Of a DNA stretch of 64,000 bases, positions 57,401 to 59,764 are shown piece by piece. A program made the translations under genes and the position numbers. The notes under the pieces were generated by a model that saw only the letters and a list, made by a program, of their open reading frames with translations, made no database searches and was not told where the DNA came from. Location: positions 1 to 64,000 of the forward strand of contig WNNJ02001109.1 in NCBI GenBank assembly GCA_012934845.2, given 5' to 3'. Source of the DNA: Pomphorhynchus laevis. Its lineage: Eukaryota > Acanthocephala > Palaeacanthocephala > Echinorhynchida > Pomphorhynchidae. Each line of letters begins with the position of its first letter. Positions within the stretch are counted from its first letter, which is position 1.

Positions 57401-58971
57401 ATATCCAACCATAAGCGCGTAGTTCCCATGTTGTTCAGCATTCTACCCATCAAAGGACATGTCATCCAAATATTAGCTAACGTAACTTACGGCTTATTCG
57501 GATAAACGTGTTCCTAGTTTCGATGGAGATGATTCCCGTTTCAGAATTTGAGTGGAATCGTTGTGATAACGAATGGATTGCGTATTCTATTCCTCTCTCT
57601 ACGTTAGGCAGCGCACAGTTGTTCACGTTTCACTATGGCTTGAAGGTCGGTGTTTATTACATTCTTGAAGGTTTTACATTTGATCCTTCTTATTACTTCT
57701 TATACTGCCTCACTCCTGGAATATTTGTGTAACGCAATTAGGAGTTATGCGACTAAAGTTCTAACAACTCAAAATCAATTGTATTTTTCGCTATCTTAAA
57801 CACCAGAAGCTATATTATTTCCTCCACGTTTCGTGAGTGCCTTGAATGTCGTTAGCATACGCTTGAACTCATTAGCCGTAACCCTTGATAGTTCATTGCC
57901 TCCATAAGGTAATGAACTATCAAGGGTTACGTCATTTTTACTTAATATCTATTGTATGCTAAGTCCCTTAGAATCATCATCCATTGATGTATTGAACGTT
58001 CAACTGTGTCCAATTGCTCTAAGGTTTTGATCGCAGCAGTGCTATTACATATCTGATAAATGACGAGAAACGCTTTCTCCAGTCAACTCGTTTGACTTCT
58101 TTCTACAGTCAACTCATATGTTCGTAAATTTTAATTTGCATTTAGTAATTTATTTTTAATTTAAATTTATTAGTAAAATATTTTAATTTAAATACAAAAA
58201 CTCACTTAGTTGATATGATTTATTTGTGGAAGTGCATCATTAGTATGTATATGGCCTGCTGCTTTGCTGGGTCGAGGTATAGGTGCCGAAAATAATGATA
58301 CAATAGAAGCTTTTCCAGATGACCTTTTATCTTATTCCAGTTATTACGTATATAATTTAATTATTAATTCGTGAACATTGAATTTTAAGAATCATTACCC
58401 TTTATATCTAAATTATGATAAAATATGGTATACACAATATATACATAGACTAAGCTAATTGATCTGAATTGTAATTTAATTTTGAATTTTTTTCATTTTT
58501 ACAAATTTAGATGATTATTTCAATTTTAATTGAGTCTAGTTATAAGTTTAAACAATTTGACAATTAAACAAATATTTCACATATATAATTTAAACTAAAT
58601 TATGTTTCGTTTACTCTATAATCGTCATTAAAAGATGTAAACAATTATTGTCATTTAAAGATGTACACAATAATTTTGATTATTCTACACAAATCTATAT
58701 TAAATCTATATTATTCTGATGTCTTTATTCAATTTTACTTTTTACTGATATTTGTTTTGTTCAACTTTACTTTTTTCATTATAAAGCTTTAACATTCTCA
58801 ATATTCAACACTTCCCAATTATTTACTAAATATTATAGTTTTTGTATTTTCATAGTTATTTATTAAATTTGCATGGTATCTTAAGTTATTTATTCCTTCT
58901 AGGCACATATATTATAACCTTAACTTACCGATGTTTGATCTTATAAACAATTTTGCATTACCTCAAGTGGT
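13949..58971 (+). CDS. Large split gene for a secreted or receptor leucine-rich-repeat protein (at least 15 coding exons)
   Basis: I infer this gene from fifteen exons with AG acceptors and GT donors (GTAAGT in most, also GTATGT, GTATGA and GTGAGT). Exon 1 ends in phase 2. Every later exon has length 3n (60, 63, 66, 69, 72 or 78 nt), starts with the last base of a codon and ends with the first two, so all junctions fit. Joined codons at the junctions give Leu, Val or Ile (once Trp), the conserved hydrophobic position of an LRR. Typical starts are DLSNN, DLSYN, NLSFN, DLRGN and LDYN. About 405 residues are covered. One repeat per exon in phase 2 is known from glycoprotein-hormone and relaxin-type LRR receptors (LGRs), but no 7TM exon is seen here. 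Further exons may be missed in long introns, and the 3' end is not found. The identity of the protein is unknown. Confidence 0.75.
14520..14832 (+). mobile_element. Naiad-like PLE 3' tail, copy 1 of a direct pair
   Basis: The tail carries TCCTGATGAGCTCTAATTC, then ACGTCTGTTATTTATTAGTC, and ends at the family terminus TAGACTCAGTTGGCTGATTT. It is nearly identical to 15486-15793, including upstream phrases, so one arose by duplication of the other or from one tandem insertion. Confidence 0.75.
15486..15800 (+). mobile_element. Naiad-like PLE 3' tail, copy 2 of a direct pair
   Basis: Same sequence as 14520-14832 with few differences and the same terminus near 15793. The 650 bp between the copies is AT-rich and includes a 40-bp tandem duplication at about 15265-15350. 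Confidence 0.75.
15913..16019. repeat. Foldback element with a decayed mini-hammerhead in its right arm
   Basis: The arms 15913-15962 and about 15971-16019 are imperfect reverse complements. On the plus strand the right arm reads ATGATGA (15988-15994), stem II GATAGC-AGGA-GCTATC (15996-16011), GAAA (16012-16015). The essential C3 of the hammerhead core is A here, so this copy should be inactive. A related shorter sequence lies at 20778-20805. Confidence 0.7.
16046..16310 (+). mobile_element. Naiad-like PLE 3' tail, diverged copy
   Basis: Contains GGGGCCGAAACCTGATAGCA and the CTCCTGATGACC block of the family tail (about 16080-16180), in plus orientation. It faces the minus-oriented copy that follows. 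Confidence 0.7.
16310..16650 (-). mobile_element. Naiad-like PLE fragment: RT thumb end and tail
   Basis: Minus strand. It matches the last ~60 codons of the family's RT ORF and its tail, and is diverged. It is followed by the closely related, longer copy at 16700-17600, giving two fragments in tandem. An ATATT-rich simple repeat at 16650-16700 separates them. Confidence 0.7.
16700..17600 (-). mobile_element. Naiad-like PLE, 3' half (RT palm, thumb and tail)
   Basis: Minus-strand reading has the RT core GGNSSPIIADLFLSFIEYEF, the catalytic YIDD at 17426-17415 and the QIYPESLILNK segment. The thumb follows, ending at a stop at 16961 (KFLWMDDK). The ORF stops straight after the thumb with no C-terminal GIY-YIG. 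In PLEs this means either the endonuclease-less type or the Naiad type with an N-terminal GIY-YIG. I favour Naiad because a matching AT-rich GIY-YIG-first fragment lies at 30.5-31.6 kb. The 5' part is missing and the reading frame is interrupted, so the copy is inactive. Confidence 0.8.
17814..17882 (+). CDS. LRR gene exon 2
   Basis: 69 nt, CAG acceptor, GTATGA donor. It encodes NLNNNFLHQLQDL followed by TKTFSLLHYL, a clear LRR. A better-looking GTATGT eight bases further would break the phase and put a stop in exon 3, which decides this donor. Confidence 0.7.
17933..18001 (+). CDS. LRR gene exon 3
   Basis: 69 nt, AAG acceptor after a pyrimidine-rich tract, GTAAGT donor. It encodes RLDYNLIENLSPRFVPSF and TLRVL. 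The intron before it is only 50 nt, which is unusual beside the multi-kilobase introns elsewhere. Confidence 0.75.
18485..18915 (-). mobile_element. 3' tail of a LINE family (family L)
   Basis: The GC-richer block matches the 3' part of the LINE at 38455-39480 and short copies at 40265-40395 and 51580-51790. Shared marks include a C-run next to TTTCAC, AACCACCCG, and the end GGCCCTGGTCCAG against AGTCCAG and so on. Minus orientation. A run of ten Cs lies at about 18851. Confidence 0.7.
18955..19160 (-). mobile_element. SINE-like element: tRNA-type Pol III promoter followed by a hammerhead-like core
   Basis: Minus strand, 5' to 3': an A-box match CAGCCTAGTGG (within 19145-19125), then a B-box match AGTTCGAAACC (about 19101-19091), spaced as in tRNA genes. 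The HHR-like core follows (19053-19008): GAAAC, GTGAAAT hairpin, GTA, CAGCAG, CTGATGAGACC. A second partial CTAATGAGACC lies at about 18970-18985. This resembles the known Schistosoma Sm-alpha layout, a Pol III-driven SINE with a hammerhead. It sits end to end with the LINE tail at 18485-18915. Confidence 0.6.
19606..19752. repeat. ~145-bp direct repeat, left copy, flanking a PLE
   Basis: Nearly identical to 20866-21012 (shared phrases AAACAATGTTAATTGCATAA and AATGGATTTTTGACAGTTCC). Both end in the Naiad-family terminus GATCAGCTAACTGA. Between them lies the PLE fragment at 19860-20805. Confidence 0.85.
19860..20805 (-). mobile_element. Canonical PLE fragment covering RT N-terminal region, fingers and start of palm
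   Basis: Minus strand: about 20770-20600 reads VSKKKFVVLYKEKYS. 20601-20359 reads FNRFLRQLFSKGKISVKF, as in the region before PLE RT. 20340-20030 reads SLFTADITSL, NVPLSDAIN and QIDGLAMGNPLAPVLSEL, which are diagnostic PLE RT motifs. The frame is broken in several places and the catalytic palm and nuclease are absent. Position 20805, its 5' end, carries a shortened foldback like the one at 15913. Confidence 0.8.
20866..21012. repeat. ~145-bp direct repeat, right copy, flanking a PLE
   Basis: Partner of 19606-19752. It runs straight into the tandem termini at 20998-21480. Confidence 0.85.
20998..21480 (-). repeat. Three tandem termini of the Naiad-like PLE family
   Basis: The terminus CAGCTAAC(C/T)GAGTC recurs at about 20999, 21145 and 21254, each followed by the same AT-rich block, at intervals of roughly 110-145 bp. 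This looks like repeated terminal segments of PLE copies inserted in tandem. Confidence 0.75.
21490..21900. other. AT-rich stretch without recognised features
   Basis: I see no exon, repeat terminus or coding match here. It leads into the decayed LINE. Confidence 0.6.
21900..24420 (-). mobile_element. Decayed LINE with endonuclease and reverse transcriptase regions
   Basis: Minus strand from 24420: an AP-type endonuclease region with MNERLASLRL, VVCARAP and ILLCDVDAHVG (about 24080-23850). Then a linker with SASKMLWRTIKNLR (about 23230-23150), the RT block QCGFRPGRGT (about 22700) followed by VYMRFVYLEKAFDLV, and the catalytic LFADDVVLLAS-like block. That last block occurs twice (about 22290-22260 and 21960-21910), so part of the 3' end is duplicated. 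Endonuclease-then-RT order and motifs mark a non-LTR retrotransposon. I cannot assign the clade firmly. Many interruptions make it a relic. Confidence 0.8.
24430..25920. other. Intronic sequence without recognised elements
   Basis: Moderately AT-rich. No LRR exon or TE motif seen between the LINE and exon 4. Confidence 0.5.
25927..25986 (+). CDS. LRR gene exon 4
   Basis: 60 nt, TTTTAG acceptor, GTATGT donor. It encodes DLSNNILSVVKVQNMPDLEL, a short (20-residue) LRR unit. The 7.9-kb intron before it holds a LINE, a tRNA-headed SINE and a PLE. Confidence 0.75.
25990..28580. other. AT-rich intronic sequence
   Basis: Nothing recognisable, apart from a short foldback at 28363-28412 built from CTCCTCT(A/G)T(C/G)ATAGAGGA blocks and a TAATA-rich simple repeat at about 28419-28470. 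Confidence 0.5.
28586..28657 (+). CDS. LRR gene exon 5
   Basis: 72 nt, TTTTAG acceptor, GTAAGT donor. It encodes LDYNLFVDLHFLSSKPYL and NTLKF, with the LxxLxFL pattern. Confidence 0.8.
28660..29635. other. AT-rich intronic sequence
   Basis: No exon or element recognised. A minus-strand frame at 29034-29264 has no family resemblance. Confidence 0.5.
29639..29790 (-). repeat. Array-related HHR repeat, inverted partial copy
   Basis: Minus strand reads GCGTGAAACGTAGGTATTGG then ATCAGTAGCTAATGAGGTCC (about 29705-29655). The core CTGATGA has become CTAATGA here. It stands head to head with the two plus-strand units that follow. Confidence 0.75.
29791..30500 (+). repeat. Array-related HHR repeat, two tandem ~390-bp units
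   Basis: The phrase AATAGGTAAG/AATAGGTAGG starts units at about 29791 and 30181. Unit 1 core: GGAC-GAAAACGTGAAACGTA (29960-29979), then CTGATGA-GGTCC (29996-30007). Unit 2 core at 30349-30391 is more decayed. Downstream parts match the array unit (TGTAGCG or TATAGCG, GTACAG, AGGATTAAA). This is the wider family from which the 370-bp array appears to be a homogenised branch. Confidence 0.8.
30560..31610 (-). mobile_element. PLE fragment: GIY-YIG nuclease followed by a long linker (probable Naiad N-terminal half)
   Basis: Minus strand: 31604-31341 encodes NCNTAGVVYLIQCTCGLQYI then GKTYLMLKTRFRQHI, a GIY-YIG core with its Cys residues. Next comes a helix-rich part ending in the PLE-typical LNSMYPLG (about 31170-31145). 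The sequence stays readable as protein for about 200 more codons (including RRPRSHGDKRNKKNRVKNIE), where canonical PLEs would end. That fits an N-terminal nuclease, as in Naiad elements, and the AT-rich codon use resembles the Naiad-like RT copies here. No RT is attached and the frame is broken. Confidence 0.65.
31830..31985 (-). mobile_element. Second, diverged GIY-YIG fragment of the same PLE family
   Basis: Matches 31357-31490 in order (CCTAAAC, GTTTTTCC, TTAGATACACTACAC, AACATCTGTTTGTCGT) with many differences. It lies upstream in the same orientation, about 475 bp away. Confidence 0.7.
32052..32092 (-). ncRNA. Mini-hammerhead ribozyme candidate
   Basis: Minus strand: stem I strand TATT (32092-32089), CTGATGA (32088-32082), T, stem II GGTC-loop-GACC (32080-32064), GAAA (32063-32060), GCTC (32059-32056) and AATA (32055-32052). 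AATA pairs perfectly with TATT. Stem III is the palindrome AGCU and cleavage would follow CUC. All core residues are present. The minimal stem III is the design of PLE-associated mini-hammerheads that work as dimers. It lies just upstream of the GIY-YIG fragments on the same strand. Confidence 0.65.
32100..33325. other. Intronic sequence with little recognisable content
   Basis: A weak hammerhead-like string (CTGACGA ... GAAATATC, minus strand, about 32605-32640) has an unsupported stem II. No exon or element seen otherwise. Confidence 0.5.
33330..33401 (+). CDS. LRR gene exon 6
   Basis: 72 nt, TTTAG acceptor, GTAAGT donor. It encodes DLSYNCIKYIPNGFL followed by SNKHTISH, a textbook LRR start (LSYNxIxxIPxGF). 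Confidence 0.85.
33405..34145. other. AT-rich intronic sequence
   Basis: Nothing recognised between exon 6 and the foldback. Confidence 0.5.
34150..34443. repeat. Foldback element with ~95-bp arms
   Basis: The left arm 34150-34247 and right arm 34348-34443 are near-perfect reverse complements (CTCGAAAAACAG ... CTGTTTTTCGAG) around a 100-bp centre. Subrepeats GCATGGTTAAATGCATG lie in the left arm and centre. The plus-strand frame at 34208-34399 is a by-product. A hammerhead candidate starts 55 bp to the right. Confidence 0.9.
34499..34538 (+). ncRNA. Hammerhead ribozyme candidate with a strong stem I
   Basis: Plus strand: CGGTA (34499-34503), CTGATGA (34504-34510), stem II GCTC-CGTTA-GAGC (34511-34523), GAAA (34524-34527), CGC, ATC (34531-34533), TACCG (34534-34538). 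TACCG pairs perfectly with CGGTA, so stem I has five pairs directly against the core. Stem II has four. Stem III is minimal (A-U only). Cleavage would follow AUC. A possible outer stem I extension pairs CAC with GTG. Confidence 0.7.
34700..36345. other. AT-rich intronic sequence
   Basis: No element or exon recognised. A block near 35905-35955 resembles the outer arms of the foldback at 54121-54312 (TCCTTTCTTTGATC(C/T)AGCTC). Confidence 0.5.
36351..36422 (+). CDS. LRR gene exon 7
   Basis: 72 nt, AATAG acceptor, GTGAGT donor. It encodes GLYGNPITVIPSGFLNLSS followed by QLKS, a typical LRR (LxxNxIxxIPxGFLxLSSxL). Confidence 0.85.
36351..36422 (+). promoter_or_regulatory. GTGAGT donor that defines LRR exon 7
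   Basis: The donor GTGAGT at 36423 and acceptor AATAG at 36350 bound an exactly 72-nt exon. It shows the gene does not use only GTAAGT donors, so other exons with weaker sites could be missed. Confidence 0.6.
36609..36656. repeat. Perfect hairpin at the truncated 5' end of a PLE copy
   Basis: Arms 36609-36630 and 36635-36656 (22 bp) are exact reverse complements around a 4-nt loop. The right arm is PLE coding sequence leading into VPMGG. The left arm is its inverted copy, as if the 5' end folded back on itself during synthesis or repair. Confidence 0.9.
36657..37640 (+). mobile_element. Naiad-like PLE, 3' half (RT palm, thumb and full tail)
   Basis: RT from VPMGG at 36663, YIDD at 36794-36805, then HIYPESLIFNKTN. 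The thumb ORF runs 37001-37258 and stops, and the tail with GGGGCCGAAACCTGATAGC and CTCCTGATGACC follows to the terminus near 37630. The same order and near-identical protein as 16700-17600. No nuclease follows the RT. At 37637-37690 a short inverted piece of the tail (AAACGTCATTTTTATGA) abuts the terminus. The protein is interrupted, so it is inactive. Confidence 0.85.
37700..38250. other. AT-rich intronic sequence
   Basis: Nothing recognised before LRR exon 8. Confidence 0.5.
38255..38320 (+). CDS. LRR gene exon 8 (weaker match)
   Basis: 66 nt, TTTTAG acceptor, GTAAGT donor. It encodes AISLKHLQCLNIRELSNT then IEE. The LxxLxCLxI spacing fits an LRR but the consensus Asn is absent. Phase and splice sites match the series. 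Confidence 0.6.
38455..39480 (-). mobile_element. LINE family L, RT fragment with 3' tail
   Basis: Minus strand: 39480-39187 carries the RT block GLVKGRSVYSAIGEVHQF and AVAVFLDFSALF. 39053-38772 starts with the catalytic VYADDTTALF and continues past the palm. The 3' tail (38770-38455) contains the GC-rich block repeated at 18.5, 40.3 and 51.6 kb. This is the only copy in the window that joins that block to an RT, so it identifies the block as a LINE 3' end. 5'-truncated and interrupted. Confidence 0.8.
39490..40015. other. AT-rich intronic sequence
   Basis: Nothing recognised. Confidence 0.5.
40060..40167. repeat. 36-bp minisatellite, three exact copies
   Basis: Units at 40060, 40096 and 40132. 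The flanks (40030-40059 and 40168-40230) hold partial GGAACGGCAAT-type variants. As 36 is divisible by 3, the frame stays open (NANLNTYGNTSR repeated), which produces the 124-codon frame at 40015-40389. I regard that as incidental. Confidence 0.9.
40265..40395 (+). mobile_element. LINE family L 3' tail fragment
   Basis: Plus-oriented copy of the GC-rich block with a G-run (about 40308-40317), TTTCAGTCGGAAGG and GCTCAGATCCCCCTGGAT. It lies beside the minisatellite. Confidence 0.75.
40400..41090. other. AT-rich intronic sequence
   Basis: Nothing recognised. Confidence 0.5.
41096..41158 (+). CDS. LRR gene exon 9 (weaker match)
   Basis: 63 nt, TCTAG acceptor, GTAAGT donor. It encodes KFSGCEININDYLDFDKLTK. 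The core FSGCEININ fits LxGNxIxxI with Cys at the Asn position, as in Cys-type LRRs. Confidence 0.6.
41338..41403 (+). CDS. LRR gene exon 10 (weaker match)
   Basis: 66 nt, AATCAG acceptor, GTAAGT donor. It encodes ELKSTVLTDWELLHGTTGA then TT. The LxSTVLTDWELL spacing is LRR-like and the phase fits. The intron before it is 179 nt. Confidence 0.55.
41614..42190 (-). mobile_element. Canonical PLE fragment: N-terminal region joined to a terminal hammerhead-like block
   Basis: Minus strand 42085-41900 reads NPNILLNLGLNFAFTP and ends near RLRYINDFGRSMFK, matching the conserved start region of PLE proteins upstream of the RT. Then, without RT, comes a degenerate mini-hammerhead-like block (41762-41727: GGCC..CC-GAAAC-GTA with a mutated CTGANGA). 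The short segment TCAGGTATATATA recurs at both ends (41611 and 42146). I read it as an internally deleted, decayed copy. Confidence 0.6.
42200..43125. other. AT-rich intronic sequence
   Basis: A short direct repeat (TTAAATATCAAATGTCAAATTAATT at about 42570 and 42668, shown in part) is the only structure seen. Confidence 0.5.
43130..43201 (+). CDS. LRR gene exon 11
   Basis: 72 nt, TTGTAG acceptor, GTAAGT donor. It encodes SLSGNLIEELNFSIFKFI and PNLQY, a strong LRR (LSGNxIxxL..F..IPNLQYL). Confidence 0.85.
43205..44630. other. Intronic sequence with one perfect palindrome
   Basis: Palindrome at 43816-43857 with 20-bp perfect arms around TG. No exon or element otherwise recognised. A frame at 44207-44398 has no family resemblance. 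Confidence 0.6.
44634..44705 (+). CDS. LRR gene exon 12
   Basis: 72 nt, ATGTAG acceptor, GTAAGT donor. It encodes NLSFNRIATIKKAQLPTTYN and LKC, a strong LRR start (LSFNRIxxI). Confidence 0.85.
45029..45224. repeat. ~195-bp direct repeat, left copy, flanking a PLE
   Basis: Nearly identical to 46143-46337 (GGATGGACAATTATAGAGAA at both starts, AGGAAAACACAT at both ends). A Naiad-like PLE copy lies between. Confidence 0.9.
45296..46100 (-). mobile_element. Naiad-like PLE, thumb and tail
   Basis: Minus strand: thumb ORF 45927-45670, stop, tail and terminus at 45296-45320 (ATCAGCTAACTGAGTCTACG). Nearly identical to 36657-37640 but starting later, near ISEHIYP (about 46085), so more strongly 5'-truncated. 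Confidence 0.85.
46143..46337. repeat. ~195-bp direct repeat, right copy, flanking a PLE
   Basis: Partner of 45029-45224. The 40 bp before it (about 46100-46138, AAGTCATCAACTTTAATAAG) also occurs inverted at about 47030-47072. Confidence 0.9.
46340..47280. other. Intronic sequence with a tRNA-like remnant
   Basis: Apart from the Pol III-like sequence at 46725-46790 and a 16-bp palindrome TATGAGTTCGAACTCATA near 46697, nothing is recognised. Confidence 0.5.
46725..46790 (-). tRNA. tRNA-like pseudogene or SINE head
   Basis: Minus strand has an A-box-like TTAGTCTAGTCAGTTAGG (46782-46765) and a B-box-like GGTTCGAAAACC (46741-46730) with tRNA spacing. The acceptor stem does not close and I cannot assign an anticodon with confidence, so this is probably a SINE promoter or tRNA relic, not a functional tRNA. 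Confidence 0.45.
47284..48075. repeat. Inverted pair of 370-bp array units far from the array
   Basis: 47284-47614 matches the array in the same orientation and about 47615-48075 matches it in reverse, giving a large foldback. The junction near 47612-47640 has a short extra CTGCTGATGTAAGG block. Shared variants between the halves (for example GGAACACATTTCC and AAAGGTAGGCG) show they derive from one unit. The HHR-like core is present in both arms. Confidence 0.9.
48300..48735 (+). mobile_element. Canonical PLE fragment, RT palm and thumb, left part of an interrupted copy
   Basis: YIDD at 48414-48425 within RYIDDLFGALEHGENSLIKF, then LNFLDVSIYRDL, TRVYRKF and RTELIRYKKYIRR, all typical of PLE RTs. 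The reading stops near 48720, where an oppositely oriented LINE begins, and resumes at about 49900. Confidence 0.75.
48735..49895 (-). mobile_element. CR1/L2-like LINE, 3' half, inserted into a PLE
   Basis: Minus strand: about 49720-49212 reads LNPDKSKMMW, NLTFLGFHFD, FPKIDYCFSLFANSPK and LQRTINSAVRVILRLRR then LSWPTIHMRIQLRLL. These are the post-palm motifs of CR1/L2-group LINEs. After a 20-bp minisatellite the end continues VAIPLAWNLLPLDVR and FKYRLRTNLL (to 48765), the usual C-terminus. The 3' end lies near 48735. PLE sequence on both sides fits a nested insertion. Confidence 0.8.
48957..49150. repeat. 20-bp minisatellite inside the LINE ORF
   Basis: About ten copies of GGAGACCGTAGTTGTTGATC, two of them 19 bp. 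As 20 is not a multiple of 3, successive units are read in different frames. The frame stays open across the tract and rejoins the LINE C-terminus. Confidence 0.95.
49895..50670 (+). mobile_element. Canonical PLE fragment, right part: linker and two GIY-YIG pieces in tandem
   Basis: 49,935-50,030 reads SSRLIDRQINELRTTNKNRK, as in the PLE post-thumb region. 50,305-50,400 reads CGHYYVCDNCSAGYVVGKSS and LNMRMNNHRAVIRAH, a GIY-YIG core. A diverged second copy of that core follows at about 50,475-50,640 (CDNCYAGYVV). Continues the copy interrupted at 48735. Confidence 0.65.
50680..51215. other. Unassigned intronic sequence
   Basis: Nothing recognised. Confidence 0.5.
51220..52110 (+). mobile_element. 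Canonical PLE GIY-YIG fragments, two copies separated by a LINE tail
   Basis: First piece (about 51315-51480): SGHCKDKRCKSCALL, AFTSTNTNLKYIVKDVN and WVAYLCTCTKDF, the Cys-rich entry of a PLE GIY-YIG domain. Second piece (about 51790-51960): WEVYFCTGTT, YVGETRNQINIRMNN. The overlap between the pieces shows two partial copies, not one split copy. Confidence 0.65.
51580..51790 (-). mobile_element. LINE family L 3' tail fragment
   Basis: GC-rich block with ACGGCCTCAAATTCAGGGG, AACCACCCGGGGACTTTCAC and a C-run, then AGACGAGGAGCTCAAGAAAC as at 38.6 kb. It lies between the two GIY-YIG pieces. Confidence 0.75.
52136..52307 (-). mobile_element. PLE GIY-YIG fragment starting at a hairpin
   Basis: Minus strand reads VNVNCKSKHFVYCCKCPKCP followed by a stretch ending HIPQITSIIYNP, a decayed GIY-YIG entry region. 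Its 5' end coincides with a hairpin whose 15-bp arms (52272-52286 and 52293-52307) are exact. Confidence 0.55.
52320..52705. other. AT-rich intronic sequence
   Basis: Nothing recognised before LRR exon 13. Confidence 0.5.
52710..52781 (+). CDS. LRR gene exon 13
   Basis: 72 nt, TTACAG acceptor, GTAAGT donor. It encodes DLRGNGIRLISDFVYLFNK and SIDY, a clear LRR. The 8-kb intron before it contains PLE, LINE and array-derived insertions and could hide further exons. Confidence 0.85.
52860..53830. repeat. Diverged tandem duplication, about 545-bp period
   Basis: Phrases such as AATCTTAATGATATTATG, GATTTTCGGCAAATT and ATATTAGCATAT recur in the same order in 52860-53405 and 53405-53830. No exon lies in either copy. 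Confidence 0.8.
54163..54200 (-). ncRNA. Mini-hammerhead candidate, left arm of foldback
   Basis: Minus strand: TTT, CTGAAGA (54197-54191), stem II with one mismatch relative to its partner (GCAAAC-AGAG-GTTAGC), GAAA (54173-54170), TATC, AAA. Same design as the right-arm copy but weaker stem II. Confidence 0.5.
54231..54268 (+). ncRNA. Mini-hammerhead candidate, right arm of foldback
   Basis: Plus strand: TTT (54231-54233), CTGAAGA (54234-54240), T, stem II GCTAAC-AGAG-GTTAGC (54242-54257, six perfect pairs), GAAA (54258-54261), TATC (54262-54265), AAA (54266-54268) pairing with TTT. Stem III is the palindrome AUAU and cleavage would follow AUC. Core intact, with one extra T before stem II as in the 32.1-kb candidate. 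Confidence 0.65.
54601..55161 (-). repeat. Retrozyme-like tandem pair, 311-bp unit with a hammerhead
   Basis: The unit starting ATTTAAGAAGAGTGAGACC occurs at 54601 and 54912. The second copy is partial (ends about 55161). The copies are almost identical, so the event is recent. Each has, on the minus strand, a hammerhead candidate. The unit contains an exact hairpin AGTACTAAATCAGTACT and no protein-coding match. A tandem pair of about 300-bp units with one hammerhead each is the layout of animal retrozymes and schistosome Sm-alpha repeats. Confidence 0.75.
54668..54710 (-). ncRNA. Hammerhead candidate in the 311-bp unit (copy 1; copy 2 at 54979-55021)
   Basis: Minus strand: CTGATGA (54703-54697), stem II GTCAT-TGTG-ATGAC (five perfect pairs, 54696-54683), GAAA (54682-54679), stem III ACG-GCATT-CGU, cleavage triplet GUC ending at 54668. 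Core, stem II, stem III and GUC are all good. Stem I is not convincing in this reading. An alternative GUC 14 bp further gives a T-A, G-C start to stem I. Confidence 0.6.
55214..55291 (+). CDS. LRR gene exon 14 (longest repeat exon)
   Basis: 78 nt, TTACAG acceptor, GTAAGT donor. It encodes NINRNYNPTERQFANYLDSL then IAQKS, joining as Trp. Asn-rich start and LDSL fit an LRR with two extra residues. It begins about 50 bp after the HHR-bearing tandem pair at 54601-55161. Confidence 0.6.
55300..55855. other. AT-rich intronic sequence
   Basis: Imperfect inverted segments around TATCATTCT (55620-55745) are the only structure seen. Confidence 0.5.
55860..56760 (+). mobile_element. Canonical PLE fragment: RT palm to GIY-YIG
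   Basis: About 55905-55945 reads MNNLLAPVFIEI. YIDD lies at 56000-56011 in RYIDDVFI. LLTDVSRKIN-type thumb sequence follows near 56160. At about 56575-56680 a GIY-YIG entry reads GIVY, IPCDEYDNI and HKYYVKN. RT followed by GIY-YIG fits a canonical PLE. Heavily interrupted. Confidence 0.7.
56870..57500 (-). mobile_element. Possible heavily decayed LINE RT fragment
   Basis: Less AT-rich block. Minus strand has PLLFSI-like and MLKYADD-like strings in LINE RT order near 57340-57260. The match is short and I am unsure. The plus frame at 57508-57732 next to it has no recognised similarity. Confidence 0.3.
57877..57931. repeat. Perfect hairpin, 21-bp arms
   Basis: CGTAACCCTTGATAGTTCAT(T) at 57877-57897 and its exact complement at 57911-57931, 13-nt loop. 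Confidence 0.95.
58195..58470 (+). mobile_element. Diverged Naiad-like PLE tail
   Basis: Follows the family tail order (GCATCATTAGTATGTATATG, GGCCTGCTGCTTTGCTGGGT, AGGTGCCGAAA, GATGACCTTTTATC) and ends near 58455 in TAGACTAAGCTAATTGATC. The oldest-looking tail copy in the window. Confidence 0.65.
58903..58971 (+). CDS. LRR gene exon 15 (last one recognised)
   Basis: 69 nt, TTCTAG acceptor, GTAAGT donor. It encodes HIYYNLNLPMFDLINNFALP and QV. The YNLNLPMFDL spacing fits an LRR. No later exon could be placed securely in the last 5 kb. Confidence 0.65.
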
Positions 58972-58974
58972 GTA

Positions 58975-59760
58975 AGTTCGTTTTATTTAATATTTTACAG
59001 CATTTGTTTCAAAGCATATACCACAACCTTAAGTTAATAAATGAACCTTTTCAATTGCGTTTATCTTCATTTTCTTTATTATATAATTACTTTTTATGGC
59101 AAATTTTGTAACTTCTATTTTTATAATTTTATTTTTTAAGTTCATTAAAATAACAAATGTATAATATAATAATATTACTTTTAATAAAAATTATAAAAAA
59201 TAAATTTTAAGCATATAGTATTTTAATGAATTATATTAAATACTATAATTGCAAACATCGTAAAGATACAATATTTTTATTTATAAGACACATATAAAAA
59301 CGAGCATTCATGCAAACCATAAATTTAGCCTTTCCTTTACACGCTCCTTCAACCGCTGCATGCCTCAAGACGTGTTGTTCTTCAATTGCCAACATTAAGG
59401 CTGCACCTTTAAATCGTTGCATAAATGACGCATTTTTTTGATTGATTGGGATATTTATCAATATTTCGTTGTAAAATTCGCTTTTGTATTGTACGTATTA
59501 GGGGCATTGATGCCATTGCAAAGGTATATATCATAAGTGAATATCTCTACGTTAAGCTTTAAAGTTAATGGATTACGTTTCCCCAATCACAGTAGAGTAC
59601 CCTCTCTATAAATGTTGGATAAAGTGAAATTTAATTTAAAAGTGTAAAATCGGATAGTATTCAACGCAATCAAATGATTTATTGAATAAAAGTCATTGCG
59701 CGCGTGGACTGCAAAAAGCCTAGCTTCGGATCTATAATATAATTCTTCTCTTTTGCTCAT
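58975..59760. other. Unassigned sequence after the last LRR exon
   Basis: AT-rich. A minus frame at 59461-59243 (FKGAALMLAIEEQHVLRHAA) is not recognised. No splice-bounded LRR exon seen. Confidence 0.5.
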
Positions 59761-59764
59761 TAAT

